From: Lagopus muta
Lineage: Eukaryota; Chordata; Aves; Galliformes; Phasianidae
DNA: 64,000 nt
Direction of reading: 5' to 3'
NCBI RefSeq assembly: GCF_023343835.1
Contig: NC_064434.1
Span: 10,025,505 to 10,089,504 of the forward strand
This document shows positions 49,001 to 60,565 of this stretch, piece by piece. Made by a program: the position numbers and the translations under genes. Position 1 is the stretch's first letter. Each line of letters begins with the position of its first letter. The notes beneath the pieces were generated by a model. The model saw nothing but the letters and a program-made list of their open reading frames with translations, was not told the origin of the DNA and searched no databases.

Positions 49001-50772
49001 CACCCATTGCCAACAAGCACACCATCTAATCAATCTTGCATTCCATTATTCTGTTTCATGGTATTTTGATGGGAAAATTCCACTGGGTGGGCCACCATCC
49101 CTTTTATAAATTAAGGAATAAAATAAACAAACAAATAACCCACCCGCAACTGAGATTCATTCTAAAACTCAGAAGGTTCTCATATATTAAATGACTGCAT
49201 CCCAAAGTAACATCTATTTTGTATTTGAGTTCAAGAGATTTCAAAGAAAATTAATGGCAGTTGTGCACATTTGGGAAAGGAAAGATAGACCCTGAAATAC
49301 AACACTATTACTTGTCTGTGATGAATTTGGAATGCTTGCAAGTCAACTTTCTGTCAGGGGAGAAATCAGTGATACAGAATATCTAAGAATCATTTATCTA
49401 TACTGTGTACAGTAGGTACTGAATATAGGTGGCCGTAGACTACATGCAGGCAAAACCTTATTTAGAAGTCTTATCCCAAAGCCACTTTCCAGTTCTCAGG
49501 AAATAATTCTCACCAAGAATTGAATTTAATCAAAGAGCATAAGATAGGCTGAACTCTCTGGTGTTTGCAAAAGCTGCCTCATAAACCTGAATCACCAAAA
49601 ACTAACAGTGCAGCATTCCTTGAGAGTGCATGTATTCCTTATAGACTAAAAAGGAATGTGTAAGATTATATTTAACCCAACCACCTGGTGATTCCTACCA
49701 TAACAAAAGAAAGTTAATATTTTCAAAGGTGCTTAAGACTCTCTGACTTTAATGGAAGTCAAGTTTTATGTTCCATAGAGGTTTAAATACCCAAGTACAT
49801 ACACAAGTAGGATTCTAAAAGTGTCTGGCTTGTAGTCCCCAGGTGCAGTACTATTTCGGTGAATATTCTCTAGATGCAGAGCTGAGGTTCATCTGTCCAA
49901 ATACAGTCATCTGAACTGTGGAAATCCATATGAGCTCACTGCACTCCCTTTTTTTATTCCACAGAGGGAAAGTCGCATCTGGGGTGGCAGTCATCTTGTC
50001 CTGAAGTGTATGTATAAACTAGGTCAGATTAAACTTTACTTGCATAAAAGGGTCTGGAAGGAGACTGGCTGAGGCATCAATTTAGACACTGAAGAGGTCT
50101 ATGTATGGCTAAGTTGAATATTACTGCTTGTGTTTTGATTGTTCTTACAAAGAGAACTAGCCCAGTTTTGGCAGTGCTACATGTCTTAGAGCCAAGTAAG
50201 CTTGTGGTGCAGAACCACAAGCAAGGTGGTTCTGTTCTTATGTCCTTTGCCAAGAACATAGGCAAAAGGCTTTACAGAGCACACCAGCATGCTCCAACAA
50301 GTGAAAGATAATGTTGAAATGTTGCTATGGCTTCCTTCTTTCAGAACTCCAACAAAGAGCCTCTACCATGTTTACAATTGATTATGTTCCTCTGACAGAG
50401 GGGGGCTTGGATTTCACTTCATACTGTGTGCTTCTACAGTGTCATCTCTCACATTCTTTAGGAGTATCCTCTGCCTGGTTGAAGGCTCTCTCTCTCTTGT
50501 TGAAGTTTTTTGTTATTAGAAAATAATTAGTGAACCAGAAAGATCAAATGGTACTCTGAAATGTGAATGTTATTAAGGACTTCATGCATAGGTGAAAGGA
50601 GAACTGGGTGATCTGGGATATAGCCAGTACTCTGAGAACAGTTTTACTGTTTGACATGAGATATATCTTAGATAAAATGTATTAAATGCAAAAAGAAGAA
50701 AAGATATGTATCACAGATGTAAAAATATTTCACTTTAGTAAAGAAAATCAGAGGTAGTATCATAGTTCCTTA

Positions 50773-50801
50773 GTGCATATCATTTTTAGTATGATATGCA
50801 C
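50773..50801. repeat. Perfect 11-bp hairpin with 7-base loop
   Basis: GTGCATATCAT at 50773-50783 pairs exactly with ATGATATGCAC at 50791-50801. A further possible outer pairing is GTAGTA (50754-50759) with TACTAC (50818-50823), across a large internal loop of about 13 and 16 bases. It might be a structured RNA if transcribed, but the internal loop argues against a good microRNA precursor. Confidence 0.6.
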
Positions 50802-52947
50802 GAGTTGTTTTTTTGTGTACTACAAATGCTAAACAAAGCAGTAGACTCTCAAAGTGTAAACCTGGAGTATATCAGTGACAAATAGGCTCAAAATGATTTA
50901 GACATTTAAAAGGCTCTACGTTTATGCTGCAAGTATGAGATTACCATGAACATAGCCTACATAGATGTGAATTCTTTACTTGTGTCCTTTGAATTGCGAG
51001 AGTAGAAAGTGGGAGTCAAGTTTATTAAAGCTGATAAGAGAGGTGGTGGATTTTACAGAAGTATGCTTGAGCTCACTCACCTCTCCCAGACGTCCTTCTG
51101 CTAACTTTCCTGTGTATGTAAAAATCCCGGAGGCTCTGGGCTCAATCTGTAGCTGTAATAGAGTATTTAAGCAAATATTTTAATAGCTTTTCAACTCTTG
51201 TTCAAACACATGCATTGCTCAGCAGCAGTTCAAGGGTTAATAAAAACTCAACAATATAATTTACTATAATTTTATCCTTAATTTATAGAATGAAGACTTA
51301 TTCAGTAACACTGTAGCCATTTCTCAGTTCATATAATGTAGGAAAGATCAGTTTAGGTGGCATATAAATTACAAAAACATTGATTTTCTCTAGGGCTTTA
51401 CAACTGAAGATCTCAATTCCCTTTATGTCATGGAGATCAACATTCTGAGAAGTGTCCCTTCATGCTTATTTAACTCCATACCTGGAGACTGCACAGCTCT
51501 GATTTTCACAGCAAGGGAGAGTGCTATACTTTTATGTTATTTCTCTGAGAAAAGAAGGAAGAGATTCTTACGCATCCTAAGATTGGATATCCAGAAATGA
51601 TAGTGTTCAAAATCAATGGAAAATTCACATTACTCTTGTATTAGTTACAGATCAGTAAAACCCTCATGGCTGTTCCACCAGTCTCAGCAAGTGCTGAAAT
51701 GCTTCAAAGCAGTTTCTGGAAAGAATTTTAAAAACATGTTTTATGGAAATGCAGCTGCTTAGGGAATGAAGACAAGGTACAGCATAATGGCCCAAGTTAG
51801 AATTTGGTCTGGACAGAATGGTAAGTACTACAAATTCAGCTTGGGTGCTTTAATGGCTTTTCACCATCTACCTTCATGATACAAGTGACTTTATTAATAT
51901 CCTACTGCATATGATTACTGAAGTTAAAGGAAGTATTCTACAAATGTTGGAGAACTAGGAAGACCTCAAAAGCACAAAGGCTCATGTGAATTAGTCAAAT
52001 GCATTTGCTTTCTACCCTTACATTGGAAAGAAACACACAAGCAGACACTCCTGAAACACATCAGAAACTCTGCTTTCAGCTTCTCTTCTGGCAATGCTGG
52101 AACTTCCGAATAGGTTCTGTTTTGAATTTAAGACTCTATACGAAAGTTCTGAAGTGTCTCTTTTTCATTCAATTTGTCTTGGCCACCTCTTTCATTTAAG
52201 TGGGTGTTTATTGTTCATTTTGTATTAGCTGGTGGCATTGATCGTAACTCACAACTCACATCCTCGTTTGTTATTTCTCACTAATGGACATATTCCCAAG
52301 CTAGGAGGCAGATGCAATTTTGATGTAGTTTTAATCTGCACAGCTCTCATTATTTAGTCTCAATGGATTAAACACAAAACTCCAGGTTAGAAAACTCTTT
52401 AAGCCTGGAATAAGTGTAGGCAGTAGTTCAGACTCACTTCTAGTCACTTTTAAATCACTGATTACATTTTTAAGTTACAATTTAAAAGATCCAGTGGTTT
52501 CTTATTTCATGTGAATGAAAGCTGCTGCATTATAACATCTTAAGTACATGTCGTACCTTATTCAGACATATCCCTTAAGTGGTTTATATTTACTCTGAAA
52601 AGTTTATCCCATATAGATTGTTTATATTCACCTCTGTTAATGACAGAAAGTTTACCAATAAAGACCTGTGCTCTCAGATAGTTTAAGGCAAGGATTTTTA
52701 AACATAACTCCAATTTATAAATTCTCATACTTCTAGAGGAATTTAGGTGGCTAAACTTAGGCAAGTAAAAATCATGTCATGTTTCTGTTTAATTTCTTTG
52801 GCACTAGACATGAAACTTCTAGACTGAAATGATATTGTATGACATCTGAAGCAACAGTCTGGCTAAACAGTCTTTTCCTTCACTTTTGTCTGTCTGGATC
52901 AATTCTTTGGTGAGTTTGCTAACAAAGGGAAAGACTGATTGTAATCT

Positions 52948-53030
52948 AGAATCATAGTATTGCAGAATGTCCTGAGCTGGAAGGGACCCACAAGGTTCGC
53001 AAGTCCAACTCCATCTCCGCCATGCTAATT
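52948..53030 (-). mobile_element. Short CR1 3'-terminus fragment
   Basis: AGAATCATAGTATTGCAGAATG, GAGCTGGAAGGGACCCACAA and AAGTCCAACTCCATC are the complement of the CR1 octamer tail and 3' UTR. Only about 80 bp remain; no coding sequence. Confidence 0.85.
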
Positions 53031-56000
53031 TTACATGAATGTAATTACACTGACCTTGATTACTTTATTCCTCATTTACACCAGTATAAGCTAGATTACT
53101 TAAAATCTGAGGACCTCAGTCCTTGCTGGTGTAAACAGATGTGTACTAAATGAGAGGAACATGGTCAAGTACCTGTAAACAAAGAGAGAAATAAAATCTT
53201 ATTCTGATCACTTCTAATCCCAGAGTTACTGTTTACACTACCTAAATAAGTAATTTAAAATATAATTTTAACACAGTGTTCCGGATCTTTTGCCAGGGGG
53301 AGTATACATAGTGAAAGGAAGGAATGTAGATATCCACCTGTAAAATTATTTGTCTCTATAAGCAGCAACAGGCATATGTTATACATCACATTTGGGCCAA
53401 GTCTGTGGCCCAGAACCAAAGTAAACACATTTTTTTTTCTGATGTAATTGTTGATTCTACTTGAATTAGCGCAATGCAATCATAGCTGTGAGAAGCATTT
53501 TATTTGGACCAGCTCTCAAGTGAAGCTCAGAGAGGTTGCCTACCTGGCAAATCAGCAACAGTAGCTTGTTTTCACTAAGTTTCCAAGTTTTGTACTCAGA
53601 GGGATGTATAAAAGCATTTTAAAGTATGGACTGTGGTTCTCCTCTAACTGATGCTTATGTACATCAGAACTAACTACAAAGAAGTCAAAGGCAGCCCTCT
53701 TAGTGTACATAAAGTGGGCTTTATGTTCCACTCCCTGGTTGTTTACTATTTGGGGACAAGCACTGTGTTTTTTCCCCCTTCTCCCTTCATTCCCCCAATG
53801 CAAGTAGTGGCCACCAGACCAACATGCAGCAGCAGTAGCAGTAACTTGAGCTCACTATCTGAATGCTTTGTCAAAAACACCGACATTGCACAACTGCCCA
53901 TGTGAAATTATCCCAATATATGCACTGATTCACATGCCTAAAAAGGGAGGGAAAGTAAGAGAGGAATGTACAACTTTTTCACCTGGCACAGCAATAGAAA
54001 GAATTGTATCCAAGAGACATTTCTGAAGGGAAAAAGAATAGAGTTACGATAATAAGACTTTTTTCCCCAAAGTTTTAAAAACCATGCATTCGTTTATAGA
54101 TCTACTAAGGTCAACAGAGATTTCCCTTTTGACTTCACAAGGCTTTGGATATCATTAAATTTTAGAAGGGATTGAAACCCACATTCCTCTGAAGATATGT
54201 GTATTAAGTAATAAGTAAGTCACAGGTAAACAACTGAGGTCTGGGAGATCCAGGAGTAAATACACAAAAATGGTGACTGACTAAAACTACCTGCAAAATC
54301 AAGGTGCTAATTTGAGCATAATTTCAGATATGAAAGGGCTTACACATTTGATTCACGTTTCTTAAGTTACATCTCTATTTTTTTTATTATTTTATTGATA
54401 TTTAATATCTATTATGTTGAGGGGACATACAAAAGTCAAATAAAAGTTTTCTAAACTAGTTTTTAAAGTCAGATTCGTGGAAAGTTTTCATGTTTTGTTG
54501 TTCTAAAATGAATTATTCTTATCATTTCTATAGCTTCCTAATTATTCATAGAGAGCCTCTGATGCCTGCCTAATTCTTATGAAGCAATCAGGAGACAATT
54601 CAGATTGGACTTACTACCAGCAACGGAAGGGAAGAACTAGAGAGAAACAGAAGGTGGAAAGGAAACAACAGAAAGTAAGGGAGTGGTTGTAAACTTAAGT
54701 TCGGGAATGTGTTTTTGCTATTTTCTAACAGTGATCCAACAGAGTGCTAGAACAAGAGCGTTTAATGACAGGAGTTTCCAGTGGTAGGAGCAGAATGATT
54801 GCCTGAAGACGGAATTTAAGTATTCACCACAGGTCTGTTTGAACACTCTCACAGACGTTGTGTGCACACAGGGAGAGGAAATGATACAGCATATCTCTAC
54901 TCACTATTCCGAAACAATTCCCAGAAAATTATCCAGTTACTAAGAAATAAATGGACTTTTTTCCCTCTCTTTTTTTCTTTTGTACATATACAATTATATA
55001 ATGCTTTAAGCTATATTTCTTCTGTTTCCTATAGCACTGCACAGGTGGTTCATTCATTGAAAACACTCTGCTGTTCCAGATAGTTCGTCGTATAAACAAA
55101 CAATGGAAATCTCTGCCTGGAAACTTAAAAAAATAAAATAAATTCCAAACATAGAATTTGTAAGATTTCTCTAGCTTTACTCACTCTCTTCAATCAAATC
55201 CTTCTGTGAATCAAAAAGAATTAAACTTAAACCATTTAAAACAAAAGATGTACATCTGGAAAGAGATTACCTAAGCACAAATGTTTAACAGAAATTTGGG
55301 AGTCACAAAATGATAATATCTGCGTTCTCGAAAGTCTTCAGCCAAAATGCTTGGCTTGCATTGTATGTTTTCTCATTGGGCCTCCTCCACCTATATTCTG
55401 TCATGAAATTAACTAATTCCTCACCTGAAGGCAAATCTAGCTTTAGATGCTGGAGCTAGCTGGATTTAGCTGATAGTACTCACACTGTGAGCCATGCTGA
55501 TGTTCCCTAGTAGACGTATCATTAGCCGGTATCGAATCAGTCTCTTATTTCTATAAAGAGTGCAGGGCAGTGAGAAGTACTTCAGCATGCTATTCAAAAT
55601 AGATAAGAGCTAAGACTGGAATAGCACTAGTGTCAGCTCAGACTGGAAATCAGAGTCTTTGATTTTCCATAAGCCAACTGTACAAATTTTACAGAAGGGC
55701 AAATGAGCTTCAGCCCAGTTGAAGAGCTTCAGCCAAAGCCAAAGGAATGAAATCAAGACTTTGCCTCTCATTTCACTTCCTTATGAAGGTCCCAAAAGAT
55801 CTTTAAAAGGAGTTAGAAGGTGTTCAGAAGGGTGTATACAGTAACATCTACCTCCACTCAGGCTCTGCTGTACCATGCAACTATTTGAGTTGCCTCAGTG
55901 AGGAAAAGCACATGCAGAAAGATGGTAAAACAATCAAACTCTAACTTGTGCAATAAAATGACGTTTTAACTCTACAGGGACATTCTGCCATTGCTCTTCA

Positions 56001-57455
56001 CAGTTCTAAATCTGTCAGATAGCTTGTTCCTAAATTCAAGCCAGTTTATACGACTTTCATACCACAGGAAAAAGAAGATCTTAACCTAGGAACTCTGCTT
56101 AACTAAGCCCAGAATGTTTAGAAGATTCAGGATCAGATATTCAACTTTTACTTCTACAGTAGAATGAAGTGTACCTGTTACCAGAAACAGATTCTTCTCA
56201 ATTCACTTCCCTATATTTGGAAGAATTGATTGACTCTGTATTTATCATTTATAGTAAGAACACCTACATGTTAGAAAATCAATACTTCAAATACTCTAAG
56301 GATGGGTTTTTGTTTTAGTTTTTATTTCTATAATGAAAACGCGTAGATAAATATGCTTGTTGGATTAGTTGAAGGGATTTACCATAGTATTTCCTGATTT
56401 TTTTTTTTTTTCCAAGTAGCCTTGGTTCCTTGAAACTAGTCATCTTCCTTCAAGTATCTGAGACAACTTATGATACATGTGAATGTGCAGATAGATTGTT
56501 TTAAAATGCATTCACTTGAATTTCATTATGTGTATACCAGGTGGAGAACTGCTTTTAAGAAAATACTTTTGCAGTTGTGTGGGTCTTTTTTTCTTTCTTT
56601 CTTTTTTTTTTTTTTTTGAGGTGGTGGTGGGGGATTGTTTTCCTTGTGGATTTATATTCCACATACCAATATTTATTAATGTAAAGAGAAAAATGCAAAG
56701 ATGTAAAGATCCTGCCTTTTCCTTTGTGCTCGTTTAGGAGCTGTATCAGGGGTACTCTGAACAGCCTTGTTTCAACCCATGAACTTATGAACTGATGAAA
56801 TTTTATGAAATCCAACTCTTACTGTTATTACAATATAATCTTCATTAGCTTCGTCACCCAATATTTTTTTCTGCAAAGTCAGATTTCACTTTCTTTTCTT
56901 CTAGGGAAATATGGATATCCATTCCTACTTCCATCCACTGTATGCTGTGGCAAGCACCAGTGAAGTTACCAAAACCTAACAGTGACATTGGTGGCTGAAT
57001 GTGAGAAGACTGGAACCCACGGAAGTGGGTTCATGATCTAGGGTCACAGTGTGCTTCGTCTTCTCATCTGCTTCCTGAGATTTGTCTTTTGGGATTGCTC
57101 CTTACTTCCCATGTTCAAAAGTGAACTGGGCAGCCACGTGCAGTTCTTTTCCTGAACCCAGAGTAAAGATAAGCTGTTAATTTATTATGGGCTTCTTCAT
57201 GAAATGAATACATTTCTTTCAGCTGTTTCTTTCACTAGTTTAGAATTAATATATTGCCAACACTATCTTCCTGCAGAAAAATGCACTGAAAGGAATGGTA
57301 CAAAATCCATAGCAGAGATAGATCCAGCAGCCAACTGCCTTCATTTGTTTAGAACCACTGTAGAACTCAGTGTAATTAAATCTGCTCCCAGTTCAGTAAG
57401 ATTGATGGAGGAAAGAAACCTAGGAAACTTCAGGCAGGAAGAGAGGTTGCAAACA
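53031..57455. other. Unique non-coding stretch
   Basis: There is no supported gene. Possible ancient palindromic repeat remnants lie at 53075-53135 and 54108-54150 (see findings). T-rich tracts are at about 56398-56412 and 56585-56617, the second followed by a GGT/G-rich patch to about 56633. Confidence 0.55.
56585..56617. repeat. T-rich polypyrimidine tract
   Basis: T and TTTC units with a final T run of about 16, followed directly by GAGGTGGTGGTGGGGG. Simple repeat. Confidence 0.85.
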
Positions 57456-57470
57456 TCACCAGATGGCGCT
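57456..57470 (+). promoter_or_regulatory. Candidate CTCF binding site
   Basis: TCACCAGATGGCGCT matches the 15-base CTCF core CCASYAGRKGGCRSY at 14 of 15 positions; only the first base differs. It contains one of the few CpG dinucleotides in this AT-rich neighbourhood, inside the core where CTCF contacts DNA. In a gene-free window such a site could mark a loop anchor or boundary. Occupancy cannot be known from sequence. Confidence 0.55.
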
Positions 57471-57969
57471 GGTAGATGCGACGTGCCAGAACAACACAGG
57501 CTGTGAGCACTTCTCTGCCTCTGGACCAAGGCAACTTTATGGATGGATTGCATTGCATGATCAGAACATATGGTGCTATGCATTGGTGGTTTTCATTTGG
57601 TGGTCTCCCCAGACATATTGCACACATTATGTGTTGTACATTTTCAGAATTAAGAAATGAAGTAAAATTCAGAAATAGAGAATGCACACAGTTACACATA
57701 CTCCTCGGGTCCAAAAGCAGTTTAGAAATGTAGAGAGCTGTGGTTTAACCTCGACAGGCAACTAAGCATCACACAGCTTCTTGTTCACTCCTCCCAGGTG
57801 GGATGGGGGAGGGAACTGGAAAAGTAAAAGTGTGAGTACTCATGTGTTTGAGACAGACATTTTACCAGGTAAAGTGAAGGCTGCATGCAAGCAAGCAAAG
57901 CAAGGAATTCATTCAGTACTTCCCATTGGAGGGCTGCTGTTCATCCAGTTCGAACAAAGCAGGGCTTAT
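57471..57969. other. Short unique interval
   Basis: Nothing recognisable besides overlapping short open frames on both strands, which match no family. Confidence 0.55.
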
Positions 57970-58072
57970 CACGGAATCATATAATCATAGAATGGCCTGG
58001 TTTGAAAGGGACCACAATGATCATCTAGTTTCAAACTCCTGCTATGTGCAGGGTCACCAACCACTCACGCTT
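57970..58072 (-). mobile_element. CR1 3'-terminus fragment
   Basis: GGAATCATATAATCATAGAATG is the complement of the octamer tail. GGCCTGGTTTGAAAGGGACC and CAATGATCATCTAGTTTC follow as in the CR1 3' UTR, ending near CAGGGTCACCAACCAC. Only about 100 bp remain. Confidence 0.9.
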
Positions 58073-58205
58073 CATTTTTTACTGGGAAGAAAAATGCCAT
58101 GCTATCGCTCTGAATATCTTCCCTTTCTCTCTCTTTACCTCATCTTTTATTGCTGATCATGATTCCATACAGTATGGAATATCCCTTTAGCTAGTTTAGA
58201 TTAGC

Positions 58206-58393
58206 TGTCCTGGTTCTGCCCCCTCCCAGCTCATTTGTGCAGCCCTCGCTGCACTTGAAATATCCTTGGGTCTGTGTAGCATTGCTCAACAGCTAAATCA
58301 TTGGTATGCTATCACCACTGTTTTCATCAAAAATCCAAAACATGTAATACAAGCTTCTATGAAGAAAATTAACTTTATTCCAGATAAACCACA
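58206..58393 (-). mobile_element. LTR-like fragment of an avian endogenous retrovirus
   Basis: Read on the minus strand, the fragment passes through TAAAGTTAATTTTCTTCATA, TGTTTTGGATTTTTGATG, AAAACAGTGGTGATAGCA and GCAATGCTACACAGACC, and ends GAGGGGGCAGAACCAGGACA-like (here GGAGGGGGCAGAACCAGG then ACA). This order resembles a solo LTR of an avian ERV family that I know only from memory. The plus-strand ends TG (58206) and CA (58392-58393) would fit LTR termini. It is short, with internal deletions likely. No gag, pol or env sequence adjoins it and no clear target duplication is visible. It is a non-functional relic. Confidence 0.55.
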
Positions 58394-60109
58394 TAATGGG
58401 ACTATCACTAGCATTGGAATGACTTTTTTTCTTCCTCCATATAAATACATGAGGACGTTCTTCATGTTTGGTTTTAAATAAAAATGTAAGGGTTTTCAAT
58501 ATATTTTTGGTTAGAAACAGAATTTTGGAAAAGATCATGCAGAAATTGAAAGAATCCTCTTTTTCTTCTGTTTAAGAAAACTGAAAACATTTATTGATTT
58601 TTGACTTTTGGTAGCACATCTTAACTTTTTAAAAATTATTTTAATATACAGATAATATATAACCATATTTATATGGTTAGCTATAGCAATTACCTTATAA
58701 CAGAATTCTTCCAGAACGTTAAAATATGCCCTTTCTTTTTTTTTTTCCCCATTCTTTAACAGTCTGGGTTCTTTTCTAATCACAACTGGTTGGGGAATCT
58801 GACTTCCTTTTCCAAATCAGTGCACTGAGAAAAAATGCTGCCCCTTATATTGTTACAGTCTCTGATTCTTATGTGACCCAACTTACTCCAATTTAGTTTG
58901 CAGAATTTGAGAGGATCACAGCTCAAAGGGCAATGCTAAGCGGACTGTCTAATTTTAACTCTTTGAGGACCTCAGGGATGTTTCTTTAGTAGACCAATAC
59001 ACACATACCCATCAGAGGTAGCATCAGTAAGGTGCAGAACAACATGGCTCTGCTCCAGCAAATCACTTAACCGGTCATTCAGCACGGAGCCCCAGGGCTC
59101 AAGTGAAGAGGGAGGTAGTGTGACATGACTTGCACCGTGAACTGCATTTAGATTTATGGCTAGTGTTGATCTGAAAATCAGGACAGTTAATCCAAACATA
59201 GTGTTTATTTTGCACTGAAAAGAGGTATTCACAAAGTTTAACCTAACCTAATAGAGTCACTCCCAAAGGCTCTCTGGGGAAGCCCATCTTGCCACGCTCA
59301 TTGTAGAGGATGTTTAGAGAGATTAATCTTGTGACGATAAAGTGAGCCTTTGTGAAAACCCTTCCAAATGTCATGCACATAATATTTTTCTGACCTGCTA
59401 CATCTCTTGGACTCTGTGTAATATTTCTAAAATGCTCTAAAGCATTCCAGCATTTTGGAAAGTGTTACCTCTCTGCTCAATCCTCAGGGGGATGGTGTAA
59501 TATCTGAAACTGTGTTTACAGCTGAACCTTGCTTTCAATGCTGGTGTTAACCACAGCTTTATCCTTGCAAGTTTTCAGTCGTTCCCCTGGTTTATTGACC
59601 GAGGTGTATCACTGACACATCTGTGGATCATATTATGTTGATTCTTTCAGTGACAGCTTCTGCAAAAGTGATACACTTTTCCAAGTTGTTCTAGTAGCTT
59701 TATGGTTTTCAACTCCTCTGCTTCACCTCAGTCAAATGCAGGAACAAAGTCTGTGTTGAACAAGTGAAGACTAAGATATTAATATGGACATTAAGAGTAC
59801 AAAAAATGTGCAATCTGGATGATATTATAGGCTAAAAAGGATGATACATTGATACATAACCCTAGGATATTTTGTAATATAAATCCATGCAGGACTATGT
59901 AGGAGACTGTCCTTTCAAACTGTCTTTGTGTTCTTGATTTTAAGGCTTTTTAAGGCCTTCAAAATGTATTTAATCTTTTTTTTGTGTGTAACTAAACACA
60001 GGGTTAATCTTTTGGGGTCACTAGCAGTTATAATCCTATGACACGAATAACAGAAAAGGATAAGGCAACATCCAAGGGGCTGGATAGGGCTGAAGATGAT
60101 TGACAGCAA
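58394..60109. other. Unique non-coding stretch
   Basis: I see no gene or clear repeat here. Short T-rich runs occur near 58736-58748. Confidence 0.55.
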
Positions 60110-60565
60110 TTTTCTTGGCCCTGGAGAGTGTCCAGAGAAGGGCAATAAAGCTGGTGAGGAGTCTGAGTACAGGTCTTGGCTGAGGGAATGGGATTGTTTA
60201 ATCTGATGAGGAGGATGCTCAGGGGAGACCTTATGGGTTTCTACAGCTACCTGAAGGGAGTTTATAGCGAGATAAGGGTTGGCCTCTTTTCTTCTGTAAC
60301 TAGTGATAGGATGAGATGGAGTGGCTTCAAGGTTGCAGAGGTTCAGGTTGGATGTTATGAAAAATTTCTTCTCTGAAAAAGTGCTCAGGCTCTGCAATGG
60401 GCTGCCCAGGGAAGTGGTTGAGTTGCCACCCCTGGAGGTGATCAAGAAAAGTTAAGATGTTTTACTGAAGGACATGGTTTAGTGTGGCAATATAAGTGGG
60501 AGGTGGACAGTTGGATTAGATGATCTTGGAGGTCTTTTCCAACCTTAGTGATTCTATGATTATAT
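60110..60565 (+). mobile_element. CR1 LINE 3' end
   Basis: TTGGCCCTGGAGAGTGTCC, AGAAGGGCAATAAAGCTGG, CTCAGGGGAGACCTTATGG, AGGTTCAGGTTGGATG, AAGGACATGGTTTAGTG and GATCTTGGAGGTCTTTTCC run in CR1 order to the tail GTGATTCTATGATTAT. The ORF2 frame is damaged: a 66-codon open piece at 60176-60376 contains [18 protein letters not shown] and [13 protein letters not shown]. The 176-codon open frame on the opposite strand (59915-60445) is an antisense shadow of this element. It is moderately diverged. Confidence 0.93.

Larger units (their letters stand above)
42152..52947. other. Long unique non-coding stretch
   Basis: In these 10.8 kb I recognise no gene and no interspersed repeat. The longest open frames are 127 codons (42618-43001 plus), 118 codons (46635-46991 minus) and 134 codons (46717-47121 plus). 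None shows a domain, signal peptide or family motif. The stretch contains a T-rich polypyrimidine tract (42754-42797), a CTAT repeat (43357-43379), a T/ATT-rich tract (45691-45725), a homeodomain-type motif cluster (46023-46056) and an 11-bp hairpin (50773-50801). An unbroken repeat-free stretch this long may contain conserved regulatory DNA. Confidence 0.6.

Noticed and set aside
59915..60445. A 176-codon open frame on the minus strand
   Set aside because: Its N-terminal part is the antisense of the plus-strand CR1 at 60110-60565 and its remainder matches no family. It is a shadow, not a gene.
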